Shown here piece after piece: positions 18,425 through 27,149 of a stretch of DNA of 64,000 nt. This DNA is from Arthrobacter sp. FW305-BF8 (GTDB lineage Bacteria > Actinomycetota > Actinomycetes > Actinomycetales > Micrococcaceae), in assembly GCF_021789315.1 (NCBI RefSeq), contig NZ_CP084561.1:2170001-2234000 (forward strand). Reading direction: 5' to 3'. Below the pieces are notes generated by a model. The model was not told where the DNA came from. It saw only the letters and a program-made list of their open reading frames with translations, and did not search any database. The number at the start of each line of letters is the position of its first letter. Position 1 is the first letter of the stretch. Both the position numbers and the translations under genes were made by a program.

Positions 18425-18673
18425 TCAGGGCAGTTTGGCTTGGCGCAGGTACTGGTACACCGTTTCCCGGCTGATGCCATAGTCGCTGGCGAGGACGGAT
18501 TTGGGGATTCCGCTGTCGGCCCGCTGGATCAGCTCGCCGCCCGTTCCGGTGTGAGGGTCTTTTTCCGTCCGCGGTAGGCGCCGCGCTGCTTGGCCAGCGC
18601 GATGCCTTCCCGCTGCCGCTCCCGGATCAGGGACCGCTCGAACTCGGCGAAGTTCTCTGCACTTCGCAGACAC
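18425..18673 (-). pseudogene. Serine recombinase (resolvase) C-terminal half, frameshifted
   Basis: Reading 18673 to 18560 in one frame gives NFAEFERSLIRERQREG and AYRGRKKTLTPERA, the long helix and linker of Tn3-type resolvases. A one-base deletion near 18540 shifts the frame to ELIQRADSGIPKSVLASDYG and the terminal helix-turn-helix, ending YLRQAKLP. The catalytic domain is missing. The 300-base unit formed with repeat copy 3 directly repeats the unit at 16290-16572. Confidence 0.85.
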
Positions 18674-18700
18674 AACTAGTAAGGCTACTGTCTATATAGG

Positions 18701-18715
18701 GGCGGGCGGCCCGCC
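18701..18715. promoter_or_regulatory. GC palindrome before the copper-protein operon
   Basis: GGCGGGC-G-GCCCGCC is a perfect 7-1-7 dyad 35 bases upstream of the Csp-like start, next to TATATAGGGG. G/C-rich dyads near copper genes can be CsoR-type operators; this one is only a positional candidate. Confidence 0.35.
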
Positions 18716-18750
18716 GGCTCCTCTCTTCGTCTATCGATCAGGAGAAGTCC

Positions 18751-19158
18751 GTGAGCCACATCACTTCAATGCTGGAAACCTATCCGAAAGAGCTCGGCGG
18801 TGTTGACCGTCAGAAGCTGGCCGATTCTATCGAGGCATGTTTCGAATGTGTGCAGACCTGTACCGCCTGCGCCGACGCCTGCCTGAGTGAGGACATGGTG
18901 GCGGACCTGACTAAATGCATCCGCACGAACTTGGACTGCGCTGACATTTGCGCCACTACCGGAAATGTCCTGTCCCGCCACACCGGGTATGACGCGAACC
19001 TCACACGAGCAGTCCTCGAGGCATGCCGGACCGCCTGCAAAGCTTGTGGTGATGAGTGTGAGCAGCACGCAGGAATGCATGAGCATTGCCGGGTCTGCGC
19101 TGAAGCATGCCACCGCTGTGAGAAGGCCTGCGAGGAACTCCTGTCTTCGTTGGGCTGA
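18751..19158 (+). CDS. Cysteine-rich four-helix-bundle copper-storage protein (Csp-like)
   Basis: A 135-residue protein with 17 cysteines spaced as CxxxC pairs along four amphipathic helices, including CFECVQTCTACADAC and CRTACKACGDECEQH. Cysteines facing the core of such a bundle bind many Cu(I) ions. No signal peptide is present, so it resembles the cytosolic Csp3 type (DUF326). The GTG start is preceded by AGGAGAAGTCC. The DUF305 gene follows 24 bases later on the same strand, giving a small copper/metal-handling operon. Confidence 0.9.
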   Translation: MSHITSMLETYPKELGGVDRQKLADSIEACFECVQTCTACADACLSEDMVADLTKCIRTNLDCADICATTGNVLSRHTGYDANLTRAVLEACRTACKACGDECEQHAGMHEHCRVCAEACHRCEKACEELLSSLG

Positions 19159-19182
19159 TAGCCGTTAACTGAAGGAGTAACA

Positions 19183-19707
19183 GTGAACGCAGCGGAAAAT
19201 AGGGACAATCCCCACGAAGGCACGTCAGGGCAAGACCATTCCGGCCATGGCAGTTCCAGTGGGATGTACGTGAAGTTCGGCATCATGTTGCTGGTCAGTC
19301 TTGGGCTTATGTGGATGTTGTCGATGTCCATGATTCGGTCTATCGATCACTTCTACTTCAATCTGAGTAACTTCTGGATGGCTCTGGTCATGGTTTCAGC
19401 GATGGCCATCGTTATGGTCGTTGGCATGTGGTCGATGTTCAAGAACAAAAAAGCGAACATTGCCATGTTGGTCGGCTTCGCCGTCCTTTTTGGTGGCGCG
19501 TTCGCGCTTGGACGGACGGAAACCTTCGTGGGCAACGAGGAATTCCTGAAATCAATGATCCCTCACCACTCCCGGGCCGTTCTGGTCTGTCAGGAATCGG
19601 GCATCACTGATCCGGAGATTGTTGAGCTCTGCAAGGGAATCGTGGAGTCTCAGCAGCAGGAAATATCCCAGATGCAGTCCATCCTCGATCGTTATGAATC
19701 GGACTGA
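19183..19707 (+). CDS. DUF305 membrane protein
   Basis: A 174-residue protein. A histidine-rich N-terminus (GQDHSGHGSSSG) precedes three membrane helices (about 27-50, 61-84, 92-108). The C-terminal domain has the DUF305 signature MIPHHSRAVLVC (around 123-134) with paired histidines that may bind metal. AAGGAG lies eight bases before the GTG start. It is cotranscribed with the Csp-like copper protein, which suggests a role in metal handling at the membrane; the domain's activity is not established. Confidence 0.87.
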   Translation: MNAAENRDNPHEGTSGQDHSGHGSSSGMYVKFGIMLLVSLGLMWMLSMSMIRSIDHFYFNLSNFWMALVMVSAMAIVMVVGMWSMFKNKKANIAMLVGFAVLFGGAFALGRTETFVGNEEFLKSMIPHHSRAVLVCQESGITDPEIVELCKGIVESQQQEISQMQSILDRYESD

Positions 19708-19790
19708 CAGGCCTGAGCAAAGGACATGCCGTAGGAGCTGGCCCCCAGCTGCGGCCAGGATGAACGGGGAAATAGGTTTGAGGAATCCGT

Positions 19791-20463
19791 TCAAGGACGG
19801 ACGATCGGAATGCCCAGCATGGTCGGACCCAGCCGGGCGAGTCGTTGTGCGTCTGCGCGCTTGTCCTGAAGGAATCGAAGGGTGAGGTCGACGCCTTCGA
19901 GCTCACCGAGCCATCCGTTTGCTTCCGCCAGCGCACGTCGGGTGATGAGGTCGATTGGATCTCATCGAGGCGGTCGATCATGACAGGGTCGACTTGGAGC
20001 ATGGGGCAACGGACACCGGCATGTTCGTGCTCGCAGGGGGTGGCGTAGGGGCGGACGCAGCTGCCGAGCTCGACCTTTCGCTTGTCGAAATGCTCTTCGA
20101 ATTTGGCCCATTCATTCCGTGTCCTTGGCCGCCCGGTACTCCCTGGCAGGACGGGCGGCTCTGCGTCTGGCAAGTGCCTGGTAGGGCCGGATGACGTCCC
20201 TGGGATACGCTGACGTAGCCATGGGTGGTTTGCACGTCCAGGTGGCCAAGGAGTGCGGCTCCGATGTGGATGGTCAGGCCGTGATTGACGAGGTCTGTAG
20301 CAAACAGACGGCGGAAGTCGTGCGGAGTGAACCGGCAGGCGGCCAGCTCGGGATGCTCGACAGACAGGGCATCGCTCAGCTTTGCCAGTTCAGCGCGCAG
20401 TGACTCCGGGGTGATGACCTCGGTGCGTTGCCCGATCGTCCTTTGAAACAAAAAGGGCTGCAA
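19791..20463 (-). pseudogene. Tyrosine recombinase (integrase) C-terminal half, frameshifted
   Basis: The first part (20463-20200) has the catalytic boxes FTPHDFRRLFATDLV (H-x-x-R) and LLGHLDVQTTHGYVSV with the nucleophilic tyrosine. The frame then shifts, and a second frame reads NEWAKFEEHFDKRKVELGSC to EHEHAGVRCPMLQVDP, the usual cysteine-bearing tail of long actinobacterial integrases. A third frame carries the terminal helix LITRRALAEANGWLGELEG and ends GIPIVRP at 19791. At least two frameshifts and no N-terminal domain, so it is inactive. Confidence 0.85.
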
Positions 20464-20554
20464 CTCAAATCTGGCCTGGTAATAGGTATCGGGCTATATT
20501 GCTGGGGGATGCCACTTCCGTGGAGTTCCAGGCCAGCGCGTTCAGGAGATGGTT

Positions 20555-20830
20555 ATGACCCCTACACCGAGGCAGCCTCTAACCGATGACAGCATCAAGG
20601 TCCGCCAAGTCAGTCACTACCAGTTCAGCTGGGTAGCGGGCGAGCCGGGCAAGCCGGGCACTTGGACTCTTCAGTTGGTCCTTGACCAGGGAGCGTGGGA
20701 AGAGGTGCTCACCCTGAACTCCCAGGATGCCGACAATCTTCAAGATCTGCTATCGACTTCAGAGACTGTGTTTTACGACGTTCCCCGCAGAACCCTGATG
20801 TTCGGTACCACCGGCTCAGGCCATCATTAA
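20555..20830 (+). CDS. Small conserved-looking hypothetical protein
   Basis: A 91-residue soluble protein. AGGAGA lies six bases before the ATG at 20555; the ATG at 20549 is too close to that site. The sequence (VRQVSHYQFSWVAGEPGKPG, then LVLDQGAWEEVLTLNSQDAD) has the look of a compact beta-sheet domain ending with a helix and strand. I do not recognise a family. It stands alone between an integrase relic and other debris. Confidence 0.6.
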   Translation: MTPTPRQPLTDDSIKVRQVSHYQFSWVAGEPGKPGTWTLQLVLDQGAWEEVLTLNSQDADNLQDLLSTSETVFYDVPRRTLMFGTTGSGHH

Positions 20831-21280
20831 TTCAGGGAACACCATTCCAAGGCCGCTGAGCCCCGATTCCACAGCGAGCAGGTTGAACTGACGGGCCGGA
20901 ACCGGGACTATACCCGGCGGACATTGCGGCAGGTTTTAAAGATGCGGCCCGTGCCCCGTCCGGCCGTGGCCACCAGTGCATGGTCCGCGGTGGACGAAGG
21001 GACATTGACGGGACCTGCCTCAAATGGAACCGGGGTGCTCACTAACCAGCGCAACCCTGCAGGGCGAGATCAACGCCAATGAACATACCACCAGCAACAA
21101 GGAGCTCTCCCGATCTCTGGAGGAAACCTTGCCTCCACTCTGGACGTCCGGTTGAGCATCAAGGTGACGATCTGGGATAAGAACGGGCAGTGAATGACGG
21201 AGCCCTTCTGGAAGTGAAAACAACGCCTACCCCCTACGGAGATCCTGTGCGCCAAGGAGTGGGGAAGGTAAGAAAGGGGC
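20831..21280. other. Gene debris
   Basis: No intact gene. Plus-strand pieces such as GEINANEHTTSNKELSRSLE (about 21064-21120) look like part of a sensor or coiled-coil protein, but stops follow quickly and no domain can be named. Confidence 0.35.
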
Positions 21281-21590
21281 ATGACTGCGCCGGCCCCGAA
21301 TGAGATCTATGACCGTGCCAAGCGTGAGGGCGGGCGTCGGCTGGACATGCCTGCGCTCGAGCAGGTGTCCACCGGATTCATCGCCGGGGTGACGATCGTA
21401 TTCGGGATCGTCGCTATGGCCATGGCCAGGGAACTGATCGCGCCGGCTCTGGGAACTGGCCCGGGGAAACTGGCCGGGGCACTTGCTTTCGGCCTCGGCC
21501 TGGTGTTCCTGGTGATCGGCAGGTCGGAATTGTTCACCGAGAACTTCTTCGACCCGGTCGCGACCGCGATCGAACGACGTCGGGGCTCTG
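21281..21590 (+). pseudogene. Formate/nitrite transporter family protein, truncated
   Basis: The first 100 residues match the N-terminal part of FNT channels: a cytoplasmic helix with REGGRRLDMPALEQVSTG, two membrane helices (FIAGVTIVFGIVAMAMA and LAGALAFGLGLVFLVIG) and the signature GRSELFTENFFDPV. A full protein has about 270 residues and six helices. After IERR the sequence runs into an unrelated tail and stops at 21673. AGAAAGGGGC precedes the ATG, so the 5' end is native. Confidence 0.8.
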
Positions 21591-21607
21591 CTCCAAGTGG
21601 TTGTCAG

Positions 21608-21638
21608 GAAGCTGGCCGGTTGCAAACCGGCCAGCTTC
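21608..21638 (+). terminator. Strong hairpin (14-bp stem, 3-base loop)
   Basis: GAAGCTGGCCGGTT, loop GCA, AACCGGCCAGCTTC, followed by TCTGTTTTC. It is a perfect stem with a short T-rich tail, placed where the FNT gene is cut; it may be the terminator of the sequence that replaced the gene's 3' part. Confidence 0.65.
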
Positions 21639-21824
21639 TCTGTTTTCACCCAGCCCCGTTGCCGCACGCATAGCGGCATGACCACAACGGAAGCCCGCCA
21701 GCCAAAAAGAATGTCCAACAATTCCCTAAACAGCAGCAGTGGCGGTTCAGTAACCGCTTCGAGCCCTTTAACGGCTCACCCGTTTCGGCCTTCGTGCACG
21801 GCCCGGAGCCCCTACTCCTGAGTG

Positions 21825-21862
21825 ATTTCGGAACGCCGATAATGGAGATTCCGTCGTGTTGG
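21825..21862 (+). repeat. Copy 4 of the 38-bp dispersed repeat
   Basis: ATTTCGGAACGCCGATAATG then GAGATTCCGTCGTGTTGG. The upstream flank (GAGCCCCT and CTGAGTG) resembles that of copy 3. Confidence 0.75.
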
Positions 21863-22172
21863 AAGGGCGGGCCCTTATGGATGTTCCGTGCTCCATGGAG
21901 CGAAGTCTTGGTCATGCTCTCTTCCGCTGTCTGCGCCCATGAAATGGTCGAGGGGAGGTCGCAACGCTATGACGTTGTACGAATTCCAGTTCTCGGCTGG
22001 GTCCGCACATCACTGCTCGGCGCATTTCGTCAGTCGGGTTCCGGCTGAGCCCGGGAACGTCGTCGTCTCGTCGCAGTTGGCCTGCGCGGCAGTTGGTGGT
22101 GGAGAGGGATTCCCAGCGCCCCAAAGGACCGCCACACTCGGATGGGTTGGGGCTCAAAGTGCTCACAAAAGA

Positions 22173-22195
22173 GGGTTTGCACACTGTGCACACCC
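22173..22195. repeat. Odd-length dyad upstream of att-like site 1
   Basis: GGGTTTGCACA, C, TGTGCACACCC: a 23-base dyad around a single central base, 10 of 11 pairs matching. Similar dyads occur at 22656-22678 and 37539-37553. Confidence 0.6.
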
Positions 22196-22283
22196 TGGGC
22201 TTCGGATTCGGTTGTACCGGTATCGGACGGGGCCGGATTCGGGATGTTTTCGGGGGAGTGGCGGATTTTCAGGGGAGGAGGCT

Positions 22284-22306
22284 GGTTCGAATCCCACCTT
22301 GGGCAC
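22284..22306 (+). repeat. att-like tRNA 3'-end sequence, copy 1
   Basis: GGTTCGAATCCCACC followed by TTGGGCAC reads as the T-arm and 3' acceptor strand of a tRNA. No anticodon arm or 5' half lies upstream, so this is not a complete tRNA gene. It matches the usual integrase target at the 3' end of a tRNA. Near-identical sequences are at 31198-31220 and 37648-37669. Confidence 0.75.
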
Positions 22307-22309
22307 GCA

Positions 22310-22335
22310 AACCCCCTCGTCAGAGGGGGTTTTTG
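22310..22335 (+). terminator. Intrinsic terminator after tRNA 3'-end copy 1
   Basis: AACCCCCTC, GTCA, GAGGGGGTT with a run of five T. It follows the tRNA-like sequence by four bases, as a native tRNA terminator would. Confidence 0.8.
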
Positions 22336-22655
22336 CTTTAAGCGTGTGTATAAAGCTTTGGCCCGTTGACTCTGACGGTGGTTCGCGGCCGTGGCCTGGC
22401 TGGCCGCCGCGGTGGCCTATTCCGGTGTGTGGGTGGCAGGCTCAGTGCTCTGGCTGGTGGGCTCACCGCCTGCTGTTTATGGGTGCGGGTGGTTCCTCGT
22501 TCCGGTTCTGTCGGTTGGTCTGGGATGGCCAACACCCGTTCATGGCTTTGCGGTGCGGGAACGACATGACGAAGCCTCTCGGGTGCGGAACGGTCTCGGA
22601 AGGCCGCTTTTGGTTGCGCGGGGGAGCCGTGGTCGTGTATTTGTCCGGCCAACGG

Positions 22656-22678
22656 AGGTGTGGACAGTGTCCACACCT
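22656..22678. repeat. Perfect 23-base dyad inside direct repeat copy 1
   Basis: AGGTGTGGACA, G, TGTCCACACCT: 11 of 11 pairs around one central base. In repeat copy 2 (about 31573-31595) only the inner GGACA-G-TGTCC part survives. Confidence 0.7.
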
Positions 22679-22961
22679 ACGTCTGCTTCTTCGAGTGCGC
22701 CGTAGGGGTCGCGTCCACTGTCAGGCTCTGGGATATGAACTCGTACCGGCGTTCTCAGAAAAGAAACAAACCGAGCCCAGCCGGACACCCTTCACACCAC
22801 CGCCTGAGTCAGGTTGGGGTGTAGTTGTCTCAGACACCCAGGATCACAAGCCTGGGCTAAACCCCCCTCATGCCACTAGGCTGATCAGTCTCGAGCGAGC
22901 TTGCCCCCGATCGCTTTGGAGTCGATAACGGGGATCCTCATGCTGTTCCTTGGTTCTGCGT

Positions 22962-24256
22962 TCACTGTCCGCCGCCCAGACGGGGGTCGAGTCCGTACTG
23001 TTGGTGGGCTTCAAGGTTCTCGCGCAGGGTGGCTCCTTCGTAGTCCAGGTGGTAGAGGCCGCGTTCCTGGAGCAGGGGGACGACGTCGTCGACGAAAGTG
23101 TCGATCGCGTCTTCGTAGACGTCGAAGAGGAGCCAGAAGCCGTCGACGGCGTCGGCTTCGAACCACTCCTGCATGTGGTCAGCCGTCACTGATGCGGGAC
23201 CTACCGGTGTCGGGTGGTAGTCGATGACGCCATGGGCCAGTACGTCGCGGATGGTCCACCCCTCCCGGGCGATCTCCAATGCCCGCGGGGAGCGAGGATC
23301 GAACGGGCTGGCGTGAGCTGCCGCCAGTTGGGCGGGGGTCAGCGGCTGGTCCAGCTGATCCACCTTCAGGTCAAGGCCCAGCATGGAACCCAGGTAAGGG
23401 ACGCGGGCGGGGAAGGTGTGCCCGCCCAGGGTTACCCGCCGGTCCAGCGCTGCTCGTTTAGTGGCGCCGATTGCAGGCATGAGCCCGGCGAAGAACTTCA
23501 CCTCGTCGGGGTCGCGGCCGGCCCGACGGGCGGCGTCGCGGATTGCTTCGCGCTGGGCGCGGGCGTCTTCGATGGTGAATACCGCGCCGATGACCCCGCT
23601 GGCGTACCGGCCGGCGAGTTCCAGCACGTTTTGCCCGCCGCCGGCGGAGAAAATAACGGGCTGTCCCTGTTCGGAAGGCGGGATGGGCAAAGGGCCGCGT
23701 GAGGCGACATAGTTTCTTTGGAGATTGATCGGTTGGATTTTGTCCGGGTCGGCGAAGCGACCGTTCGCGGTGTCTTTGAGCCAGGCGTCTTCCTCCCAGC
23801 TGCCCCATAGTGTCTGCACGATCTGGATTGTCTCGTGAGCGCGCTGGTAGCGCTCCGGGCGAGGATCGATCTGGCGGCCGAAGTTGGCCGCCGACCCTGG
23901 ATCGGCGGTGGTTACCGCGTTCCACCCGATTCGGCCGTGGCTCATGACGTCCAGTGCTTTGAACTGGCGGGCGACGTTGTACGGCTCGTTGAAGGTCGTG
24001 GAGCCAGTGGCCACCAAGCCGATGTGGCTGGTGCCACGGGCGACGGCTGCCGCTGTCATCAGGGGATCGAGGGTCAGTTGCGGAGCCTCGTGATCCAGGT
24101 CCCCGGTCTGGACCACGAAGTCAGGCAGAAACAGGAACGCGAACTTGCCCCGTTCGGCGGCTTGGGCGTAGCGCACCTGCGCGTCGAAGTTGGTGTAGTT
24201 GGAGGCGTCGACACCAGGTGCCCGCCATGCCCCGCCCTGCATGCCGTACCCGTTGC
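22962..24256 (-). pseudogene. NtaA/DszA-type flavin monooxygenase (LLM 1), 5' end displaced by inversion
   Basis: About 430 residues of a bacterial-luciferase-like monooxygenase of the NtaA/SnaA/DszA group, which uses FMNH2 from a partner reductase to oxygenate small organic substrates. Typical blocks are ERGKFAFLFLPDF, RVSWN-type GRIGWNAVTTADPGSAANFG, RGPLPIPPSEQGQPVIFSAG and the C-terminal DGFWLLFDVYEDAIDTFVDD. Homology begins at LGNGYG (24260-24243). Upstream the frame continues to 24356, but there it is antisense to the C-terminal fragment of another copy. The native start and ribosome-binding site lie inverted at 25193. The core is intact and might still be made from an internal start. 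Confidence 0.85.
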
Positions 24257-24261
24257 CGAGT

Positions 24262-24495
24262 TCCGTCACCGCGGACCACATGCAGGAATGGTTCGAAGCT
24301 GGTGCCTGCGACGGGTTCTGGGTCTCCATCGACATCAACGAGGACGGAATTGACACCTTCGTCGACGAAGTCGTTCCACTGTTGCAGCAACGCGGGCTTT
24401 TCTACGACGACTACGAAGGCATCACGCTCCGGGACCACCTTGGCGCGCCCGCGCAGTACGGGCTCGACCCCCGGATCTCTGGGTCGGGAGAGTGA
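24262..24495 (+). pseudogene. C-terminal fragment of LLM 2, inverted
   Basis: Starts within SSVTADHMQEWFEAGACDGF and ends YGLDPRISGSGE, the last 77 residues of an NtaA/DszA-type monooxygenase. LLM 1 has the matching sequence SVTADHMQEWFEADAVDGFW at the same place. LLM 2 at 25233-26330 lacks exactly this piece, so this is its 3' end, flipped to the plus strand. Confidence 0.85.
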
Positions 24496-24546
24496 CGTGA
24501 CAACCGCCATCAGAACCGGCCTGCAGCCGCAGGGAGCACTCTCGGC

Positions 24547-25062
24547 ATGACAACGACCGCCACACTCAGCAACGACCCCGGCCTGTTCCGCAGCACCGTA
24601 GGTCGCTACGCCTCCGGGATCACTGTCATCACCGGCCAAGACGACCCAGGACCAATCGGGTTCACCTGTCAGTCGTTCTACAGCGTCTCGGTCGACCCGC
24701 CGCTCGTGTCGTTCAGCGTCATGAAAACCTCGACCACCTACCCGCGAAACCGCGACAGGGGAAAGTTTGCGGTCAACATTTTGTCCCGGGAGCAGGAAGG
24801 CTTGTCCAGCCAGTTCGCACGGAAAGGCACCGACAAATGGGCGAATGTCCAGTGGACTCCGTCCAAGGAGGGAAACCCCGTCCTTGACGGCATCCTTGCC
24901 TGGCTTGACTGCAGCATCTGGGCCGAGCACGATGCCGGCGACCACCTCATCATCCTCGGACGAGTCCTCGAACTCGGAGCGAGCGAGAACCCCGTTCCCG
25001 ATCCGCTTCTCTATTTCCAAGGCCAGTACCGGGCGCTGCTGCGGCCTTCGGCACACAACTAG
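24547..25062 (+). CDS. Flavin reductase (FMN reductase of two-component monooxygenase)
   Basis: A 171-residue flavin reductase of the HpaC/DszD-like family that supplies reduced FMN to partner monooxygenases. Diagnostic features are the N-terminal FRSTVGRYASGITVITG, the flavin-binding FTCQSFYSVSVDPPLVSFSV, and the C-terminal LLYFQGQYRAL. It lies 51 bases after the LLM 2 C-terminal fragment. It is followed, 130 bases on, by the start of LLM 1, both on the plus strand. All three were inverted together, so ancestrally it sat between two co-directional monooxygenase genes. The gene itself is intact; whether it still has a promoter is unclear. Confidence 0.9.
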   Translation: MTTTATLSNDPGLFRSTVGRYASGITVITGQDDPGPIGFTCQSFYSVSVDPPLVSFSVMKTSTTYPRNRDRGKFAVNILSREQEGLSSQFARKGTDKWANVQWTPSKEGNPVLDGILAWLDCSIWAEHDAGDHLIILGRVLELGASENPVPDPLLYFQGQYRALLRPSAHN

Positions 25063-25192
25063 CACGCATGCGGGGAGACCACCACCGTAGCCCACCCTGC
25101 CGCAGGAATCGCGTCTTCCGCTTGCTGCAGCATTTCCACACCCACAACTACTGTTCTGGGCAGGTTTGCCCAGAATCAGAGAAGGAGTCATT

Positions 25193-25225
25193 GTGACCAC
25201 CCGACAGATGATGCTGGCCATGCAA
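25193..25225 (+). pseudogene. N-terminal 11 codons of LLM 1, inverted
   Basis: GAAGGAGTCATT followed by GTG and codons for VTTRQMMLAMQ. LLM 2 begins MTVEGQMILGMH before LGNGYG, and LLM 1 lacks everything before LGNGYG, so this is the missing start of LLM 1. Homology ends at CAA (25223-25225). Confidence 0.75.
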
Positions 25226-25232
25226 AAGGAGG

Positions 25233-26330
25233 TCCGACGGGGGTGGGGTGGTAGTCGATGACTCCATGGGCGAGGATGTCGCGAACCGTCCACCCTTCCC
25301 TGGCGACTTCCAGGGCACGCGCGGAGCGGGGATCGAAGGGGCTGGCCTGGGCTGCGGCCAGCTGCGAGGGGGTCAGTGGCTTGTCGAGCTGAGTGACGTC
25401 CAGAGTCAGTCCCAGCATGGAACCCAGGTACGGGACACGGGCCGGAAATATCTTTTCACCGAGTGCGACACGACGGTCCAGGGCGGCACGTTTGGTGGAA
25501 GCGATAGCCGGCATTAGTCCAGCGAAGAACTTCACCTCGTCGGGATTGCGGCCTGCTCGACGGGCTGCTTCGCGGTATGCCTCGCGCTGGTTGCGTGCGT
25601 CCTCAATAGTGAACACCGCGCCGATGACTCCGTTGGCGTAGCGCCCGGCCAGTTCCATCCCGTTCCCGCCTCCGCCGGCGGAGAAGATGACCGGCTGTCC
25701 CTGCTCGGAGGGTGGGATGGGCAGCGGTCCACGGGAGGCGACGTACTCTCCCTGCATGTTGATTGGCTGGATCTTCGCCGGGTCGGCGAAACGTCCGGTC
25801 GTCGTGTCCTTGATCCACGCGTCCTGCCGCCAGCTGCCCCACAGCGCCTGGGCGATCTGAATTGACTCCTGGGCGCGCTGGTAACGCTCCGGCCGAGGCG
25901 CGATGGCTTGTCCGAAATTGGCCGCAGATGCAGGGTCGCTGGTGGTCACCGCGTTCCAGCCGGCACGGCCATTGCTCATGACATCCAGAGCCTTGAACTG
26001 TCGGGCAAGGTTGTAGGGCTCGTTGAAGGTCGTGGAGCCAGTGGCCACGAGGCCGATGCGCTCGGTTTCACGGGCGATAGCCGCCAGGGTCATCATGGGT
26101 TCGAGGGTGATCATGGGCGACTCGCGGTCCACGTCGCCTTGTAGAGCCAGGAAGTCGGGCAGGAACAAAAAGGCGAACTTCCCGCGCTCCGCGGCCTTGG
26201 CGTAGCGCACCTGAGCTTCGAAGCTGGTGTAGTTGGCAGGGTCGACGCCGGGCGCACGCCAGGCGGAGCCCTGCGAGCCGTACCCGTTGCCGAGGTGCAT
26301 GCCAAGGATCATCTGTCCTTCCACTGTCAT
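25233..26330 (-). pseudogene. NtaA/DszA-type flavin monooxygenase (LLM 2), 3' end lost to inversion
   Basis: About 365 residues closely similar to LLM 1 (LGNGYGSQGSAWRAPGVD, FLFLPDF, GRAGWNAVTTSDPASAANFG). The start at 26330 is supported by AGGAC upstream. Homology ends at DYHPTPVGP; the frame then runs through 17 foreign codons to a stop at 25188. The missing 77 C-terminal residues are on the opposite strand at 24262-24495. Loss of the final helix of the TIM barrel should inactivate it. With the reductase and LLM 1 it formed a three-gene desulfurisation/oxygenation-type operon. Confidence 0.85.
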
Positions 26331-26387
26331 ATACGTCCTATCTGTCGAATGGGGTCTAAGCCCGCGCGTTTCTGTAATTGGCTGGGA

Positions 26388-27149
26388 TTAGTGGGTGGCA
26401 TAACCGCCGTCGATGATGAGTTCTTCGCCGGTAACGAACTTGGCTTCGTCGGAGGCGAGGTAAAGGATTCCGTAGGCGACGTCGGAGGCCTCGCCGATGT
26501 GGGGCGGGAGTGTCACGTTCACGGGATCGGCCGCCTGTTCCTTCGTGATGCCATAGTTCTGGATCAGACTGGTGTAGATCGGACCGGGGTGGACAGAGTT
26601 GACTCTGATGTGGTCTTTGGCGAACCACTGCGCGGCGTGTTTAGTGAGGGAACGGACGGCGCCCTTGGATGCGGAGTAGGCGGCGCCACAGCCGTCGGCA
26701 GGCCCTGAGGTGATAGCGGCCAGTGACGAGACATTCACGATGGATCCCCGTCCGGCTGCCTGCATAATAGGCAAGACGTTCTTCATTCCCAGCCATGTGC
26801 CGGTCGCATTGATTGCCAGGACTTTGTTCCAGTCCTCCAGCTCGGCCTCGAGGATGCCCTTCGGGATAGCAATACCGGCATTGTTGACGAGAATGTCGAT
26901 GGTTCCCCGTTCGGCGACGACGCCGTTCACAACCCGCTGCCAAGACTCCGGGGAACTGACGTCCAGAGTGCGGGCGAGGACCTTTCCACCGGTGGCCGTG
27001 ACAGCCTCGACCGCGCGGTTGCGTGCGTCCTCTGAGATGTCAGTGGCGATGACCGTCGCTCCTTCCGCCGCGAAGATCTCGACGGTGGACAGGCCGATCC
27101 CGCTGGCCGCTCCGGTGATGATGGCGACTTTGCCGTTCAGTCGTGACAT
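26388..27149 (-). CDS. Short-chain dehydrogenase/reductase
   Basis: A 253-residue classical SDR. The cofactor motif is TGAASGIG (residues 12-19), D-loop LDVSS near 64, NNAG at 89-92, catalytic serine in NVSSLAAI near 141, and YSASKGAVRS with the tyrosine-lysine pair near 159-163. The C-terminus ends ELIIDGGYATH. An aspartate at the end of strand 2 (ATDIS) favours NAD(H). It oxidises or reduces an unknown alcohol/ketone. It lies 57 bases upstream of LLM 2 on the same strand, so it probably works in the same oxidation pathway. Confidence 0.9.
   Translation of the reverse strand: MSRLNGKVAIITGAASGIGLSTVEIFAAEGATVIATDISEDARNRAVEAVTATGGKVLARTLDVSSPESWQRVVNGVVAERGTIDILVNNAGIAIPKGILEAELEDWNKVLAINATGTWLGMKNVLPIMQAAGRGSIVNVSSLAAITSGPADGCGAAYSASKGAVRSLTKHAAQWFAKDHIRVNSVHPGPIYTSLIQNYGITKEQAADPVNVTLPPHIGEASDVAYGILYLASDEAKFVTGEELIIDGGYATH

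Larger units (their letters stand above)
22284..22820 (+). repeat. Direct repeat of about 540 bp, copy 1
   Basis: It begins with the tRNA 3'-end-like sequence and terminator, and continues through a G/C-rich stretch to CACACCACCGCCTGA near 22808. The same sequence, with scattered substitutions, fills 31198-31736 in the same orientation. Frames within it on both strands show no protein family; overlapping long frames look like composition artefacts. Confidence 0.85.

Noticed and set aside
22284..22306. Complete tRNA gene
   Set aside because: Only the T-arm and acceptor 3' strand are present at all three sites. No anticodon arm, D-arm or 5' acceptor strand lies upstream.
21888..22928. Plus-strand frame of 346 codons crossing direct repeat copy 1
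   Set aside because: It runs through a tRNA-like sequence and a terminator, and only part of it recurs in repeat copy 2. No domain, so not a gene.
24121..25293. Minus-strand frame of 390 codons
   Set aside because: Antisense to the flavin reductase and LLM 2 fragment. Its open state is a by-product of the inversion.
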